Shown here one piece after another: positions 7,934-17,144 of a stretch of DNA of 64,000 nt (the stretch's first letter is position 1; each line of letters opens with the position of its first letter). The DNA comes from Campylobacter pinnipediorum subsp. caledonicus (GTDB lineage Bacteria; Campylobacterota; Campylobacteria; Campylobacterales; Campylobacteraceae), in contig NZ_CP017258.1 of the NCBI RefSeq assembly GCF_002022005.1, forward strand, positions 62,001-126,000. Direction: 5' to 3'. The notes beneath the pieces are model-generated. The model had not been told where the DNA came from. It did no database searches and worked only from the letters and a program-made list of their open reading frames with translations. The position numbers and the translations under genes are program-made.

Positions 7934-9508
7934 ATGATTGATCTATCAAAAAGGCGAACATTAAAAACTCTTGCCTGTTGCTCGGCTACACTTGCGATGC
8001 CTGATTTGGCTTTTGGTAAAATTTCTGTTAGTGATGTCAAGCATTGGGATAAGACATTTGATGCTATCGTTGTTGGAAGTGGATTTGCCGGAAGTGCAGC
8101 AATGCTTTCTTTGCTTAATGGAGGCGTAACAAATTGTATAATGATTGATAAAATGCAATATTTAGGCGGAAACTCTGCATATAGTGGTGGCTCTATGGCT
8201 GTTGCTGGAACTTTTATGCAGGAAAAAGATGGCATTAAAGATAATCCTGAATCTCAAATAAAAGATACTTTAAAAAGCGGACATGATTTAAATGATTTGG
8301 CATTGGTTAAAGAGATGGTTTATGAAGGACCAGCAACCTTTAATTGGTTGGTTGATAATGGTGTTAAATTTAAATGGGTTAGTAGAAGTGGTGGACACAG
8401 CGTTCCTCGTTCTCATTCTGCCGGCGCAGGAAGTTATATTACAAGACCATTGCAAAAAAAAATATTACAGCTTGGCGGACAAATAGCAACTAGGGTTATT
8501 ATGGATGATATTATTTACAATGATAAAAACGAAGTTGTAGGTATTAAAGTTCGTGAAAAATATGAGTTTAATTTTAATAAGGGTTTTGAAGAAGAAAATA
8601 ATAATAGCGGACAAGTTAGATACTATAGAACTTTTGGCGGTCTTATACTAGCAACTGGTGGTTGGGGAGCTGATATAATGTTTAGACAAAAATTCGACCC
8701 TGCTTTAAGATCTGATGTTTTAACAACAAATCACTCAGGCGCTACTGCTTATACTGTTAAAAAATTAATATCTGATGATATAAAATTTATAGATATGCAA
8801 TATATACAAAGAATGCATGTAACATCTGCAGATGAGCCATTTTTTGGATTTGCTTATAGATGGATAACTCGTGGTTATGCTTATGGAATCATGGTAAATC
8901 CAAAAACAGGACTTCGTTTTGTAAATGAAATAGCGGATAGAAAAGTGGGTTCTGATGCTATTTGGGCGATGAATGAAAATGGAACAAATCATCCAATTTT
9001 AATAATGGATATAGAAGGAACACAAACTGTAGATGTGAAAGATTTTCAGCGCGGATTAAGTGTAGGCGCTATAAAACAATTCGATACTATGGATGAGCTT
9101 ATTGAGTTCTATCATATCAATAAAGAACCATTTTTAGACCAGTTGAAAAGATATAATTCTTTTGTAGATGAAGCCTCTAAAAATAAAGATTATCGTGACC
9201 CTGAATTTAACCGCAACTTCTCTCCTTATAAAGGAAAATATATAAAAGTTGAAAAAGCTCCTTTCTTTGCTTCTAGACCTGGACCTAAAGTTCATCATTG
9301 TATGGGTGGAATTAAAACTACAATAGATTGTGAAGTTTATAACAATGACATGCAAATTGTGAAAAATTTATATGCATGTGGTGAATTAACTGGCGGCAGA
9401 CATGGATACAATAGACTTGGTTCAAATGCAGTTCTTGATTGTTTGGTTTATGGTAAAAGAGCTGGTGCAAAACTTGCACAAAAATATAACGAAAAAAGAG
9501 GTGCATAA
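7934..9508 (+). CDS. fccA: Tat-exported periplasmic flavoprotein reductase (FccA-like, fumarate reductase superfamily)
   Basis: A 524-residue FAD protein. A twin-arginine signal (SKRRTLKTL, Arg7-Arg8) precedes a dinucleotide-binding motif VVGSGFAG at 47-53. The C-terminal FAD/active-site region is canonical for soluble fumarate reductases: HHCMGG with His455, GELTGGRHGYNRLG with Arg494, and Arg336 (EIADRK) at the position of the proton-donating arginine. The usual TEAVRG-like segment is replaced by RWITRG (309-314), so the acceptor may not be fumarate. The flavoprotein lacks heme motifs; electrons should come through the two following tetraheme cytochromes, as in Wolinella succinogenes FccABC, linked there to periplasmic methacrylate reduction. 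The next gene overlaps its stop by 1 nt. Confidence 0.85.
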   Translation: MIDLSKRRTLKTLACCSATLAMPDLAFGKISVSDVKHWDKTFDAIVVGSGFAGSAAMLSLLNGGVTNCIMIDKMQYLGGNSAYSGGSMAVAGTFMQEKDGIKDNPESQIKDTLKSGHDLNDLALVKEMVYEGPATFNWLVDNGVKFKWVSRSGGHSVPRSHSAGAGSYITRPLQKKILQLGGQIATRVIMDDIIYNDKNEVVGIKVREKYEFNFNKGFEEENNNSGQVRYYRTFGGLILATGGWGADIMFRQKFDPALRSDVLTTNHSGATAYTVKKLISDDIKFIDMQYIQRMHVTSADEPFFGFAYRWITRGYAYGIMVNPKTGLRFVNEIADRKVGSDAIWAMNENGTNHPILIMDIEGTQTVDVKDFQRGLSVGAIKQFDTMDELIEFYHINKEPFLDQLKRYNSFVDEASKNKDYRDPEFNRNFSPYKGKYIKVEKAPFFASRPGPKVHHCMGGIKTTIDCEVYNNDMQIVKNLYACGELTGGRHGYNRLGSNAVLDCLVYGKRAGAKLAQKYNEKRGA

Positions 9509-9936
9509 TGAAAAAGATAATATTATTAATCTCGCTTATGGCTATATTTTTAAGTGGAAGTGAAATAAACCCAAAAGATAGCTTAACTGATGTTTTAAGA
9601 AATTCAGATGGTAAGGTTGTTACAGATTTTAGTAAAAATGCATTTCCTATAAAAGGAATACATGAAAAATTGGGTCTTGATTGCAAAGATTGTCATAAGG
9701 AAAAAAACGAAAAAGATTATTCATCTGCTATGAATAGTTCCTGTCTAGAGTGTCATGGAAGTTACAAAAAGCTGGGCGAGGCTACAGGCCATTTGGGTCA
9801 TAATGATAATATACATGCCAATCCTCACTATGAGGCTCTTGATTGTGACACCTGTCATAAAGCGCATAAACCAACTGTTAATATGTGTTTGCGTTGTCAC
9901 ACACAAGATTCCATGAAAAAGCTTGAAGTAAAGTAA
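9508..9936 (+). CDS. fccB: periplasmic tetraheme cytochrome c (FccB-like)
   Basis: A 142-residue secreted cytochrome with a short Sec signal peptide and four CxxCH heme sites at residues 59-63, 79-83, 113-117 and 127-131. Extra histidines between them (for example in GHLGHNDNIHANPH, 94-107) are likely distal ligands. The size and heme spacing resemble the small tetraheme domain fused to the flavoprotein in Shewanella flavocytochrome c; here it is a separate subunit, as in Wolinella FccB. It overlaps the flavoprotein gene by one base (TAATG) and lies 13 nt before the membrane cytochrome gene, so stoichiometric expression is expected. Confidence 0.87.
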   Translation: MKKIILLISLMAIFLSGSEINPKDSLTDVLRNSDGKVVTDFSKNAFPIKGIHEKLGLDCKDCHKEKNEKDYSSAMNSSCLECHGSYKKLGEATGHLGHNDNIHANPHYEALDCDTCHKAHKPTVNMCLRCHTQDSMKKLEVK

Positions 9937-9949
9937 GAAAGGAACTAAG

Positions 9950-10558
9950 ATGAAAAATACAGTACTTAAAGCGGTTGTGATAACTGCCCTTGTTATGTTT
10001 GCTATATTTTTTGGCGGATATGAGGTTGTAAAGGCAACATCTGACTATCCTTTCTGTGGAAGTTGTCATGAATGGGATGGAGCTATAGCTCAAACAAATT
10101 TAGCGGATAAAGTTCATGGACCATCAAACCAAAAAGGTGTTGGTGTCAAATGTACCGACTGCCATTTACCTCATGATTCTTTTGTTAATTACATCTTTAC
10201 AAAAGCAAAAAATGGTATTTCCGAAGGTTTAACAACACTAACTAAAGATCCAAAAGCAAAAGATTGGATAGCTAATAGAGCATATGCACGTGAAAAATAT
10301 ACTTTCGATAGTTCTTGTTTGAATTGTCATAACAATATTTTAAAATCTCAGGATGGAAATATCACAAGAGTTGTGAATAAAATGCACTTAAAGTATATTG
10401 AGTTTAAAGGCACAAAAAATGAGATGAAATGTACCGAATGCCATAAACATGTAGGGCATCATGATCTTGGTAAAATGCTTATAGAACAAAAACATAAAAC
10501 AGCACAAAATTGGGATGAGTGGAAGAAAATGCACGACTCAAAAGCTATCGCAAAATAA
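9950..10558 (+). CDS. fccC: membrane-anchored tetraheme cytochrome c, NapC/NirT/NrfH family (FccC-like quinol dehydrogenase)
   Basis: A 202-residue protein with one N-terminal membrane segment (residues 9-28) and four CxxCH sites at 36-40, 68-72, 123-127 and 161-165, the NapC/NirT/NrfH pattern. The family takes electrons from menaquinol and passes them to periplasmic partners. The conserved SDYPFCGSCHEWDG start and the CTECHKHVGHHD end are typical. In this operon it should feed the tetraheme cytochrome and then the flavoprotein. It is the last gene of the unit and is followed 6 nt later by a strong terminator hairpin. It could also feed other periplasmic acceptors. Confidence 0.88.
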   Translation: MKNTVLKAVVITALVMFAIFFGGYEVVKATSDYPFCGSCHEWDGAIAQTNLADKVHGPSNQKGVGVKCTDCHLPHDSFVNYIFTKAKNGISEGLTTLTKDPKAKDWIANRAYAREKYTFDSSCLNCHNNILKSQDGNITRVVNKMHLKYIEFKGTKNEMKCTECHKHVGHHDLGKMLIEQKHKTAQNWDEWKKMHDSKAIAK

Positions 10559-10564
10559 AACAAA

Positions 10565-10593
10565 TTTCCCAAAAAGATTTGCTTTTTGGGAAA
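10565..10593 (+). terminator. strong hairpin terminating the fcc operon
   Basis: A perfect 12-bp stem, TTTCCCAAAAAG (10565-10576) with CTTTTTGGGAAA (10582-10593), closes a 5-nt loop directly after the fccC stop, with an A/T-rich tail. Confidence 0.8.
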
Positions 10594-10934
10594 TAAATCT
10601 ACTATAATTTTTTATCTTTATATATAAATTTGAAATAATTAATGCAAAAGATATTTAGGCTAGGTGTTTGCAAGTGTGTTTTTAAAATAGGGTAAAACAT
10701 AATTATAAATTTTTAAACGCACTAAAAGCTTGAAATTTAGCTACCTAGTTTATGAAATATAAAAAGGTTTTTTAGTAATAAAATTTGTGGCCTATTTAAA
10801 AATAAATTGATAATTTGTGCATCAAAATCTTATATTTAAATTTTTATGATCAAATTCCATTTGGTTGCAGGAGTTAAAAAAGTTTGTATAAAAAGTATAG
10901 TGAAAAATAACTTTAAAGTATGAGTTATAAAAAA
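10594..10934. other. 340-bp A/T-rich gap without a recognisable gene
   Basis: Between the two terminator hairpins I see no open frame of useful length on either strand, no RNA gene and no repeat. It could be fully decayed sequence, but I could read no coherent protein fragment in it. Confidence 0.5.
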
Positions 10935-10959
10935 TAGTTGTCTCAAAAAGAGACAACTA
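10935..10959 (-). terminator. terminator of the first YceI gene
   Basis: A perfect 10-bp stem TAGTTGTCTC (10935-10944) with GAGACAACTA (10950-10959) and an AAAAA loop. On the minus strand it is followed by a T-rich tail (ATTTTTTAT), the form of an intrinsic terminator just past the YceI stop. Confidence 0.8.
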
Positions 10960-10964
10960 AAAAA

Positions 10965-11534
10965 TTACATCGCTTGAGCTTCTACATCAATTTGAATTTG
11001 AACTTTGTCTGAAACCATAGCACCAGGGAATTTATCTCCGATTTTAAAATCTTTTCTCATAACATCACCAGTAAGACTAAAGCCTATTCTCTCTTTTCCA
11101 TCCATATCTTTAGCTATACCGCTAAGTTCAAATTTAAGCTCAACTGGTTTAGTTACGTCTCTTATAGTTAAATCACCCATAACTTTACCTTCTGTATCGC
11201 TTTCTTTTTCAAATTTTGTCATTTTGAATTTCATATCTTTAAATTCGCTAGTTTTGAAAAAATCTTCACTTTTTAAATGCTCATCTCTTTTTTCGTTTTG
11301 AGTATCTACTGAATTTACATCTAAAGTTACATCTAAAGTTTTTAGCATTTTTGCATCTTTATCATAATCTACATCTGCATTATAGCTTTTGAAACTACCA
11401 TAAACTTTTGCAATTGTAAGGTGTTTAACCATGAAACCAACATTTGAGTGAGCTGGATCAACTTTGTAATCAGTAGCATATGACAAGCTCGCTAAAAGAG
11501 CTGCAAGTAAAGAAGCTTTAACCATTTTTTTCAT
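10965..11534 (-). CDS. YceI-family periplasmic protein
   Basis: A 189-residue protein with a clear Sec signal peptide ending near SYA-TDYKVD, so it is periplasmic. The mature part begins with the family hallmark DPAHSNVGFMVKHL and continues with FKTSEFKDMKFKMTKFE and VTKPVELKFEL, the lipocalin-like fold of YceI/TT1927b proteins that bind polyisoprenoid lipids. The precise role is unknown for campylobacters. A second, divergent family member lies at 37548-38093. The gene has its own terminator and a candidate -10 box (TATACT, minus strand, 11567-11572), so it is monocistronic. Confidence 0.88.
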   Translation of the reverse strand: MKKMVKASLLAALLASLSYATDYKVDPAHSNVGFMVKHLTIAKVYGSFKSYNADVDYDKDAKMLKTLDVTLDVNSVDTQNEKRDEHLKSEDFFKTSEFKDMKFKMTKFEKESDTEGKVMGDLTIRDVTKPVELKFELSGIAKDMDGKERIGFSLTGDVMRKDFKIGDKFPGAMVSDKVQIQIDVEAQAM

Positions 11535-11651
11535 TTTTTCTCCTTGAGTGTTTTTTACAAGGTCAAAGTATAGTACACTTTTTTATAATATATGATAAAT
11601 AAAAAATATACTTTTGTTAAGCTATTTTAAATTTGCTATATTGCGATATTT

Positions 11652-12962
11652 TTAAGAGTTTATATCTTTTAGTAGTTTTTGTATCTCTTCAAAGCTAAAA
11701 TTTTCATCCTCGCCTTGTTTTAAAAAGTCATTCATAAATGTTTTTTTTGCTATTGCTATGTCTAACTCTTTATCATTGCCTCTTTGATAAGCTCCTATGC
11801 GTAATAATACTTCATTTTCTTTTAAAAGAGAGTATAGTCTTTTAAAGGTTATGGCATTTTGTCTATGTTCTTTGCTAACTACATCATTCATGACCCTAGA
11901 AGCCGAGTTTTGTATGTTTATAGGAGGATATATTCCAAAATCAGTCAATTCTCTACTTAACACTATATGCCCATCTAATATAGAACGACTTTGGTCAGCT
12001 ATCGGGTCACTCATATCATCACCCTCTACCAAAACCGTAAAAAATGCTGTTATGCTTCCTTTGCCCTCTTCTTTTCCGGCTCGTTCCATTAGTTGTGGAA
12101 GTAGCATTAAAGATGATGGTGGATAGCCTTTTGATGTTGGCGGTTCGCCAAGTGCAAGACCTATCTCTCTTTGAGCCATTGCAAATCTCGTAACACTATC
12201 CATTATAAACAAAACATCTTTACCTTGTTCTTTGAAGTATTCAGCAACACTCATGGCACAAAATGCTCCATATTTTCTCATAAGGGCGCTATCATCAGAT
12301 GTTGCTACTATTATTATAGTGCCGGCAAGATCCCCTTTCAGGTTTTTTTCTATAAACTCAGGAACCTCTCTTCCTCTTTCGCCTATTAGTGCTACAACTT
12401 TTATGGGAGCTTGGGTATTTTTTACTATCATACTCATTAGTGTTGATTTTCCAACACCAGAACCAGCAAAAATTCCAAGTTTTTGACCTTTACCACAAGT
12501 AAGAAGCCCATCTATCGTTTTAATCCCAACATTAAAAGGCTCATTTATAAGTCCTCTTTTCATAGCATCTATAGGTGCTTTCATTATTGGCATTAAATCA
12601 GGTAAAAACATAGAGCCTTTGCCATCAATAGGTCGCATAAATGGATCAACTACGCGACCCAGCAGTTCATCTCCAACAGGTATATTCATACCCTGCTCAC
12701 TTTGATATACAAAATCACCAACCCTAAAACCCTCAACAAAGCCAAAAGGGCTTATGAAAGCACCATCTGATGTTATCTGCGTAACCATGCCAAGACCGGT
12801 TTTACTCTTATCTTTACTTGAAATTTTAACAACATCTCCGATACTAGGTCTTAGCCCGTTTATCTGTATGGTTGTTGGCGTTATTTTCGTTATTACTCCA
12901 AATACATTGGCTAGTGAAATTTTTTTATCGTTTAGTTTAAGTTTGATTCGTTCTAAACTCAA
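11652..12962 (-). CDS. fliI: flagellar type III export ATPase FliI
   Basis: A 436-residue F1-beta-like ATPase. Walker [10 protein letters not shown] spans residues 166-174 and the Walker B region is [13 protein letters not shown]; the [12 protein letters not shown] stretch is characteristic of FliI/YscN rather than the synthase itself. It hexamerises at the base of the flagellar export gate with FliH and FliJ. The gene overlaps folE by 4 nt, the order seen in C. jejuni (Cj0194-Cj0195). The ATG at 12962 gives a normal N terminus. The flagellar regulon cannot be judged, because the promoter must lie upstream of folE. Confidence 0.95.
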   Translation of the reverse strand: MSLERIKLKLNDKKISLANVFGVITKITPTTIQINGLRPSIGDVVKISSKDKSKTGLGMVTQITSDGAFISPFGFVEGFRVGDFVYQSEQGMNIPVGDELLGRVVDPFMRPIDGKGSMFLPDLMPIMKAPIDAMKRGLINEPFNVGIKTIDGLLTCGKGQKLGIFAGSGVGKSTLMSMIVKNTQAPIKVVALIGERGREVPEFIEKNLKGDLAGTIIIVATSDDSALMRKYGAFCAMSVAEYFKEQGKDVLFIMDSVTRFAMAQREIGLALGEPPTSKGYPPSSLMLLPQLMERAGKEEGKGSITAFFTVLVEGDDMSDPIADQSRSILDGHIVLSRELTDFGIYPPINIQNSASRVMNDVVSKEHRQNAITFKRLYSLLKENEVLLRIGAYQRGNDKELDIAIAKKTFMNDFLKQGEDENFSFEEIQKLLKDINS

Positions 12963-13531
12963 AAAGAAAATTCCTTAGGTGAGTTTATGAGAGAAAAAAA
13001 CTCTTTTCTAGTTTCGGCATTTTTGATAAATGCGCCACGAAGAGCAGATGTTGTTGTCGTTGAGTTGATTTTTTGAACCCCACGCATTTCCATACACATA
13101 TGCCTTGCTTGAACTACAACTCCAACCCCTTTTGGCTCAATAACATCAGCTATAGCCTGTGCTATTTGTTCGGTCATCTGCTCTTGAATTTGAAGCCTTT
13201 TGGCGTATATATTTACCATTCTTGGTATTTTTGAAAGCCCAACAACCTTTCCATTTGGTATATAAGCTACGTGAACACGCCCTATTATAGGCAATAAATG
13301 ATGTTCACAAAGGCTATAAAACTCTATATCTTTTATTAAAACCATTTCATTGTTTGAACTTTGAAATAAGGCATTGTTTAAAACCTCTTTTGGGTCTTCT
13401 TTATATCCACTTGTGAGATCTCTAAAAGACTTAAAAACTCGCTCAGGAGTTTTAATAAGACCTTCACGATTTATGTCTTCGCCTATTATAGTAAGCATAT
13501 TTCTTACTGAATTTTCAAAACTTTCTTGCAT
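12959..13531 (-). CDS. folE: GTP cyclohydrolase I
   Basis: A 190-residue enzyme converting GTP to dihydroneopterin triphosphate, the first step of folate synthesis. The zinc/active-site motif SLCEHHLLP holds Cys75, His77 and His78, and the second zinc cysteine is in [30 protein letters not shown] is the usual core. Length is normal for the zinc-dependent FolE type. It starts a two-gene minus-strand unit with fliI and is divergent from tig. A GGAG-type ribosome binding site precedes the ATG. Confidence 0.95.
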   Translation of the reverse strand: MQESFENSVRNMLTIIGEDINREGLIKTPERVFKSFRDLTSGYKEDPKEVLNNALFQSSNNEMVLIKDIEFYSLCEHHLLPIIGRVHVAYIPNGKVVGLSKIPRMVNIYAKRLQIQEQMTEQIAQAIADVIEPKGVGVVVQARHMCMEMRGVQKINSTTTTSALRGAFIKNAETRKEFFSLINSPKEFSF

Positions 13532-13626
13532 TAACTTTCTCCAAAAATAAAGTTAAATTCTATATAAAAATGCCTTTTAGATGCATAAAATTTTAAAATT
13601 TATACTATTAATAAGGAAAATTTTGG

Positions 13627-13632
13627 TATATT
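13627..13632 (+). promoter_or_regulatory. candidate -10 box upstream of tig
   Basis: TATATT lies 33 bp before the tig ATG, in an A/T-rich divergent spacer shared with folE. An AAGGA ribosome binding site follows. Confidence 0.4.
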
Positions 13633-13665
13633 CTTGCTTAAATTTTTATTTAAAAAAGGAATAAA

Positions 13666-14991
13666 ATGGCGATTACCGTAAAAGCTATAGATAGCGTAAA
13701 TACTGAAATTAGCGCAAACATAGAAAATTCACAAATAAAGGCTAATGTTGAAAAATTAGCAAAAAAAGCTGCAAAGACTATGAAAATAGATGGTTTTAGA
13801 AAGGGACATGTTCCAACTGCTGTTGTGCTTAAAAGATATGAAAAAGAATTAACAAGCGACGCAGAGCAAGACGCTTTAAAAGATATATTAGATGAGGCTA
13901 TAAAACAAGCTGGCAAAAAAAGTAGCGATATTATAGGCGAGCCTATGGTTGATAAGTTTGATAAAAACGAAAAAGGCATAGATGTTAGTATGATTATATC
14001 TTTTAAGCCAGCTATAGATGTTAGCGGTTATGAGGAGATAATACCTGAGTTTTCTACTCCAAGAGTTTTGAAAAAAGACATAGAAGAGAAGAAAAATGAA
14101 ATTTTAAAAATGGTTGCTCCACTTGAAAAAGTTAGCGAAGATAGAGCTTTAAAACAAGGTGATTTTGCTAAGTTTGATTTTGAAGGTTTTGTTGATGGCG
14201 AAGCTTTTGAAGGCGGAAAGGCTGAGGGCTATGTCCTCGAAATAGGCTCTGGTCAGTTTATACCTGGTTTTGAAGATGGTATGGTTGGTTTAAAAGTTTC
14301 AGAAGAAAAAGATGTAAATGTAACTTTCCCTGCTGAGTATGGTGCTGCGAATTTAGCTGGAAAACCTGCTGTGTTTAAGGTAAAACTACACGAAATCCAA
14401 GAGAGAAAAATACCAGAAAAAATTGATGAGCAAACATTAAAAGGTATATTACCAAATGAAGAAAACCCAACTGAAGAGCTACTTGATGAGAAAATAAAAG
14501 AGCAAATCAGAAACGAAAAATTATTCACTCTTGTAAATGAAGAATTAAAACCTAAATTTGCAGAAGCAGCTGTTGAAAAGTTTAAATTCGATGTTCCTAA
14601 AAATATAGTAGAACAAGAACTTGATATGCAATTTAGAGGCGCTTGGTCAAGTTTTACTGAAGATGAGATAAACAAATTTAAGCAAGATCAAGATGCTTTA
14701 AAAAATAAGCGTGAAGAATTTAGAAAAGATGCTGAAAATAGTGTTCGTTTGACATTTATTATAGATGAACTTGCTCGTGTAAGAGATGTTAAAGTAAGCG
14801 ATCAAGAAGTTGTTCAAGCTGTTTACTTTGAGGCATATAGAAGCGGAAGAGATCCAAAAGCACACCTTGAAGCTTATAAAAATCAAGGAGTGTTGCCAGC
14901 TATTAAAATGTCTATGATAGAAGAAAAATTATTTAACGAAATGTTTAACAAAGATGACAAAAAAGCGGCTAAAAAAGAGAAGGCTGAATAA
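13666..14991 (+). CDS. tig: trigger factor, ribosome-associated chaperone/prolyl isomerase
   Basis: A 441-residue trigger factor in the usual three-domain order. The N-terminal ribosome-docking motif GFRKG lies at residues 43-47, the FKBP-type isomerase domain at about 155-240 ([20 protein letters not shown] onward), and a long helical C-terminal arm follows. It binds nascent chains at the exit tunnel beside L23, which is encoded later in this window. The stop overlaps the clpP start (TAATG), coupling chaperone and protease expression, as in other campylobacters. The lysine- and glutamate-rich tail is normal. Confidence 0.96.
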   Translation: MAITVKAIDSVNTEISANIENSQIKANVEKLAKKAAKTMKIDGFRKGHVPTAVVLKRYEKELTSDAEQDALKDILDEAIKQAGKKSSDIIGEPMVDKFDKNEKGIDVSMIISFKPAIDVSGYEEIIPEFSTPRVLKKDIEEKKNEILKMVAPLEKVSEDRALKQGDFAKFDFEGFVDGEAFEGGKAEGYVLEIGSGQFIPGFEDGMVGLKVSEEKDVNVTFPAEYGAANLAGKPAVFKVKLHEIQERKIPEKIDEQTLKGILPNEENPTEELLDEKIKEQIRNEKLFTLVNEELKPKFAEAAVEKFKFDVPKNIVEQELDMQFRGAWSSFTEDEINKFKQDQDALKNKREEFRKDAENSVRLTFIIDELARVRDVKVSDQEVVQAVYFEAYRSGRDPKAHLEAYKNQGVLPAIKMSMIEEKLFNEMFNKDDKKAAKKEKAE

Positions 14992-15581
14992 TGAGTTATT
15001 ATGTTCCTGTCGTAGTTGAAAGAACAAGCAAAGGAGAGAGAAGTTATGACATATATTCTCGCCTTTTAAAAGATAGGATAATAATGCTAAGCGGTGAGAT
15101 AGAAGATGGTATGGCATCTTCTATCGTAGCTCAGCTTTTATTTTTAGAAGCGGAAGATCCAGAAAAAGATATATATTTGTATATAAACTCTCCAGGTGGA
15201 GTTATTACAAGCGGATTTAGTATATATGATACTATGAATTATATTAAGCCAGATGTTTGCACTATATGCATAGGTCAAGCTGCTTCTATGGGAGCTTTTT
15301 TGCTTAGCTCGGGAGCTAAAGGCAAAAGATATGCTCTTACAAACTCTCGTATAATGATCCATCAGCCACTTGGTGGTGCAAGAGGACAGGCTACTGATAT
15401 AGAGATACAAGCTCGTGAAATTTTAAGACTTAAAGAGATTTTAAATACGACTTTAGCAAATAATACTGGTCAAAAACTTTCAAAAGTAGTAAAAGATACA
15501 GAGCGTGATTATTTTATGAGTGCCGCAGAGGCAAAAGATTATGGTCTTATAGATACTATACTTAAAAAGAGCTTTAAATAG
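14991..15581 (+). CDS. clpP: ATP-dependent Clp protease proteolytic subunit
   Basis: A 196-residue ClpP with a complete catalytic triad: Ser99 in GQAASMGA, His124 in IMIHQPLGG and Asp173 in TERDYFM. The INSPGG oxyanion segment is at 66-71. It forms the tetradecameric peptidase chamber that works with ClpX or ClpA. The gene overlaps tig by one base and is followed 8 nt later by an unusual GGDEF-type gene, then def. Sequence and length are ordinary. Confidence 0.97.
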   Translation: MSYYVPVVVERTSKGERSYDIYSRLLKDRIIMLSGEIEDGMASSIVAQLLFLEAEDPEKDIYLYINSPGGVITSGFSIYDTMNYIKPDVCTICIGQAASMGAFLLSSGAKGKRYALTNSRIMIHQPLGGARGQATDIEIQAREILRLKEILNTTLANNTGQKLSKVVKDTERDYFMSAAEAKDYGLIDTILKKSFK

Positions 15582-15589
15582 GAATAACT

Positions 15590-16603
15590 TTGCAAACAGT
15601 AGATTCTGAGTCAAAATATAAGATAATAAATAATAAAAATGATAAATTGGAAGATGTTGATATATATAAATTTTCCGAAAATGTATTAAAGCAATTAAAT
15701 AAAGATAACATTTCATCTATACCTAGTAATTATTCTATATATTTTGAAAAACTACTTGAGCAAAAATCTCCTGATTTTAAAAAAAAATTAGGAGATTCGC
15801 TTGAATTTTATGAAGAATTTGGTGAAAAAATGTCAGAAAGTAGCATATGTATAGAAAAAGAGATAAAACAAGGTTTTGTCCAAATTAAAAGTATGCTTCA
15901 AGCCGTTGCCTTGATTTATAAAAACATAGGCTTAATGAAAGGTATAACAAAAAAAAATTTAACTATATTAAAAAGCAATAGAGATATCCTAGCTGTTCAA
16001 AATGTGGTTTCTTCTTTTAATTGTGATATTGCTAAGCTTTTTGCGTTGATGGATAAGCATATAGAAGTAATCAAAACAAATTATAATGAAATAGGTAAAA
16101 TTTTAAAAACCATAGAAGAACAAACTGTATACGATTCCAGATACGAGATATATAATAGAAAGTTTATAATCAATACTATGCAAACGGAGCTAGACACAGC
16201 TAGGCGTTATGGTTACAAATCTTCATTTTTAATTGTTAAAGTTAGCGAAAGAATACTTTTTGGTATGCAAAATTTAAAAGAAAAAAACAACTTTTTAAAA
16301 AATATCGCCAAACTTCTTTTAAAGGTATCTAGACGTAGTGATGTTGTTGGACACTATGGTGATGGGTATTTTGTCGTTATCATGAAACATACTGACATAA
16401 ATGGTGCAAAACTTGCTTGCAATAGGCTTTCTAAGTTGATAAGTTCAGTAAAGCAACGCATAAATGACAATGATGTGTATGCTAAGCTTCGTATGGTTGC
16501 ATGTGAGCTTGGCGCCAATTCTTTAAGTATGGAAGAGATGCTATCAAAAGCTTTAGATAGTATTGAAGTTGCTAATGAAGATGAACCTATAATTTTGGAG
16601 TAA
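15590..16603 (+). CDS. degenerate GGDEF-domain protein
   Basis: A 337-residue soluble protein starting with TTG 5 nt after a TAGGA ribosome binding site. Residues 20-180 are helical with no recognised sensor domain; residues 183-335 resemble a GGDEF domain, including DSRYEIYNRKFIINTMQTEL and FLIVKVSE. The signature reads HYGDGYF (255-261) in place of GGDEF, losing the acidic residues needed for metal binding and catalysis, so diguanylate cyclase activity is unlikely; a c-di-GMP-independent or scaffolding role is possible. It lies between clpP and def with gaps of 8 and 5 nt, clearly in one transcript. In C. jejuni clpP and def are adjacent, as far as I recall, so this looks like an insertion. 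Confidence 0.75.
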   Translation: MQTVDSESKYKIINNKNDKLEDVDIYKFSENVLKQLNKDNISSIPSNYSIYFEKLLEQKSPDFKKKLGDSLEFYEEFGEKMSESSICIEKEIKQGFVQIKSMLQAVALIYKNIGLMKGITKKNLTILKSNRDILAVQNVVSSFNCDIAKLFALMDKHIEVIKTNYNEIGKILKTIEEQTVYDSRYEIYNRKFIINTMQTELDTARRYGYKSSFLIVKVSERILFGMQNLKEKNNFLKNIAKLLLKVSRRSDVVGHYGDGYFVVIMKHTDINGAKLACNRLSKLISSVKQRINDNDVYAKLRMVACELGANSLSMEEMLSKALDSIEVANEDEPIILE

Positions 16604-16608
16604 TTTTA

Positions 16609-17136
16609 GTGATTTTAGAAGTTTTATCATACCCTAATAAAAAATTATATGAAGTCTCAAAAGAAGTTACAGAATTTGATGATAAATTACATAAATTTCT
16701 TGATGATATGTATGATACGATGATAGCAAAATTAGGCATAGGTCTTGCTGCTATTCAAGTAGGCGTTGCAAAACGTATTTTTATTATAAATTTAGTTAAT
16801 GAAGATGGAATTCAAGATAAAAATGAACTCATAGAGGTTATCAATCCTGTTTTTGAAGACAAAAAAGGTGAAAGTATTTTTCAAGAAGGTTGTTTAAGTG
16901 TGCCAGATTTTTACGAAGAAGTAAAAAGGGCCGAATGGATAAAAGTATCTTATCAAGATCGTTTCGGAATACATCACTCTATAGAAGCTGATGGATTGTT
17001 GGCTATTGCTTTTCAGCACGAAAACGACCATCTTGATGGACACCTTTTTATAGAAAAAATAGGATTTACTAAACGTAAAAAATTTGATAAAGAATTTAAA
17101 AGTGGTAAAAAACAAAAACCAAAAGAGAGTAGCTAA
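16609..17136 (+). CDS. def: peptide deformylase
   Basis: A 175-residue enzyme that removes formyl groups from new N termini. All three family motifs are visible: GIGLAAIQ at 43-50, EGCLS at 93-97 with metal ligand Cys95, and HENDH at 137-141 with its two histidines. I take the GTG at 16609 as start, because TTGGAG lies 9-14 nt upstream inside the previous gene and ILEVLSYPNKKL is the normal N terminus. It is in the tig-clpP transcript, grouping proteins that handle nascent chains. Confidence 0.95.
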   Translation: MILEVLSYPNKKLYEVSKEVTEFDDKLHKFLDDMYDTMIAKLGIGLAAIQVGVAKRIFIINLVNEDGIQDKNELIEVINPVFEDKKGESIFQEGCLSVPDFYEEVKRAEWIKVSYQDRFGIHHSIEADGLLAIAFQHENDHLDGHLFIEKIGFTKRKKFDKEFKSGKKQKPKESS

Positions 17137-17144
17137 ATAAATAT

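Noticed and set aside
11561-11580. Imperfect palindrome around AAAGTATAGTACACTTT upstream of the first YceI gene as an operator
   Set aside because: Centre mismatches and overlap with the -10 box make it indistinguishable from chance in A/T-rich DNA.
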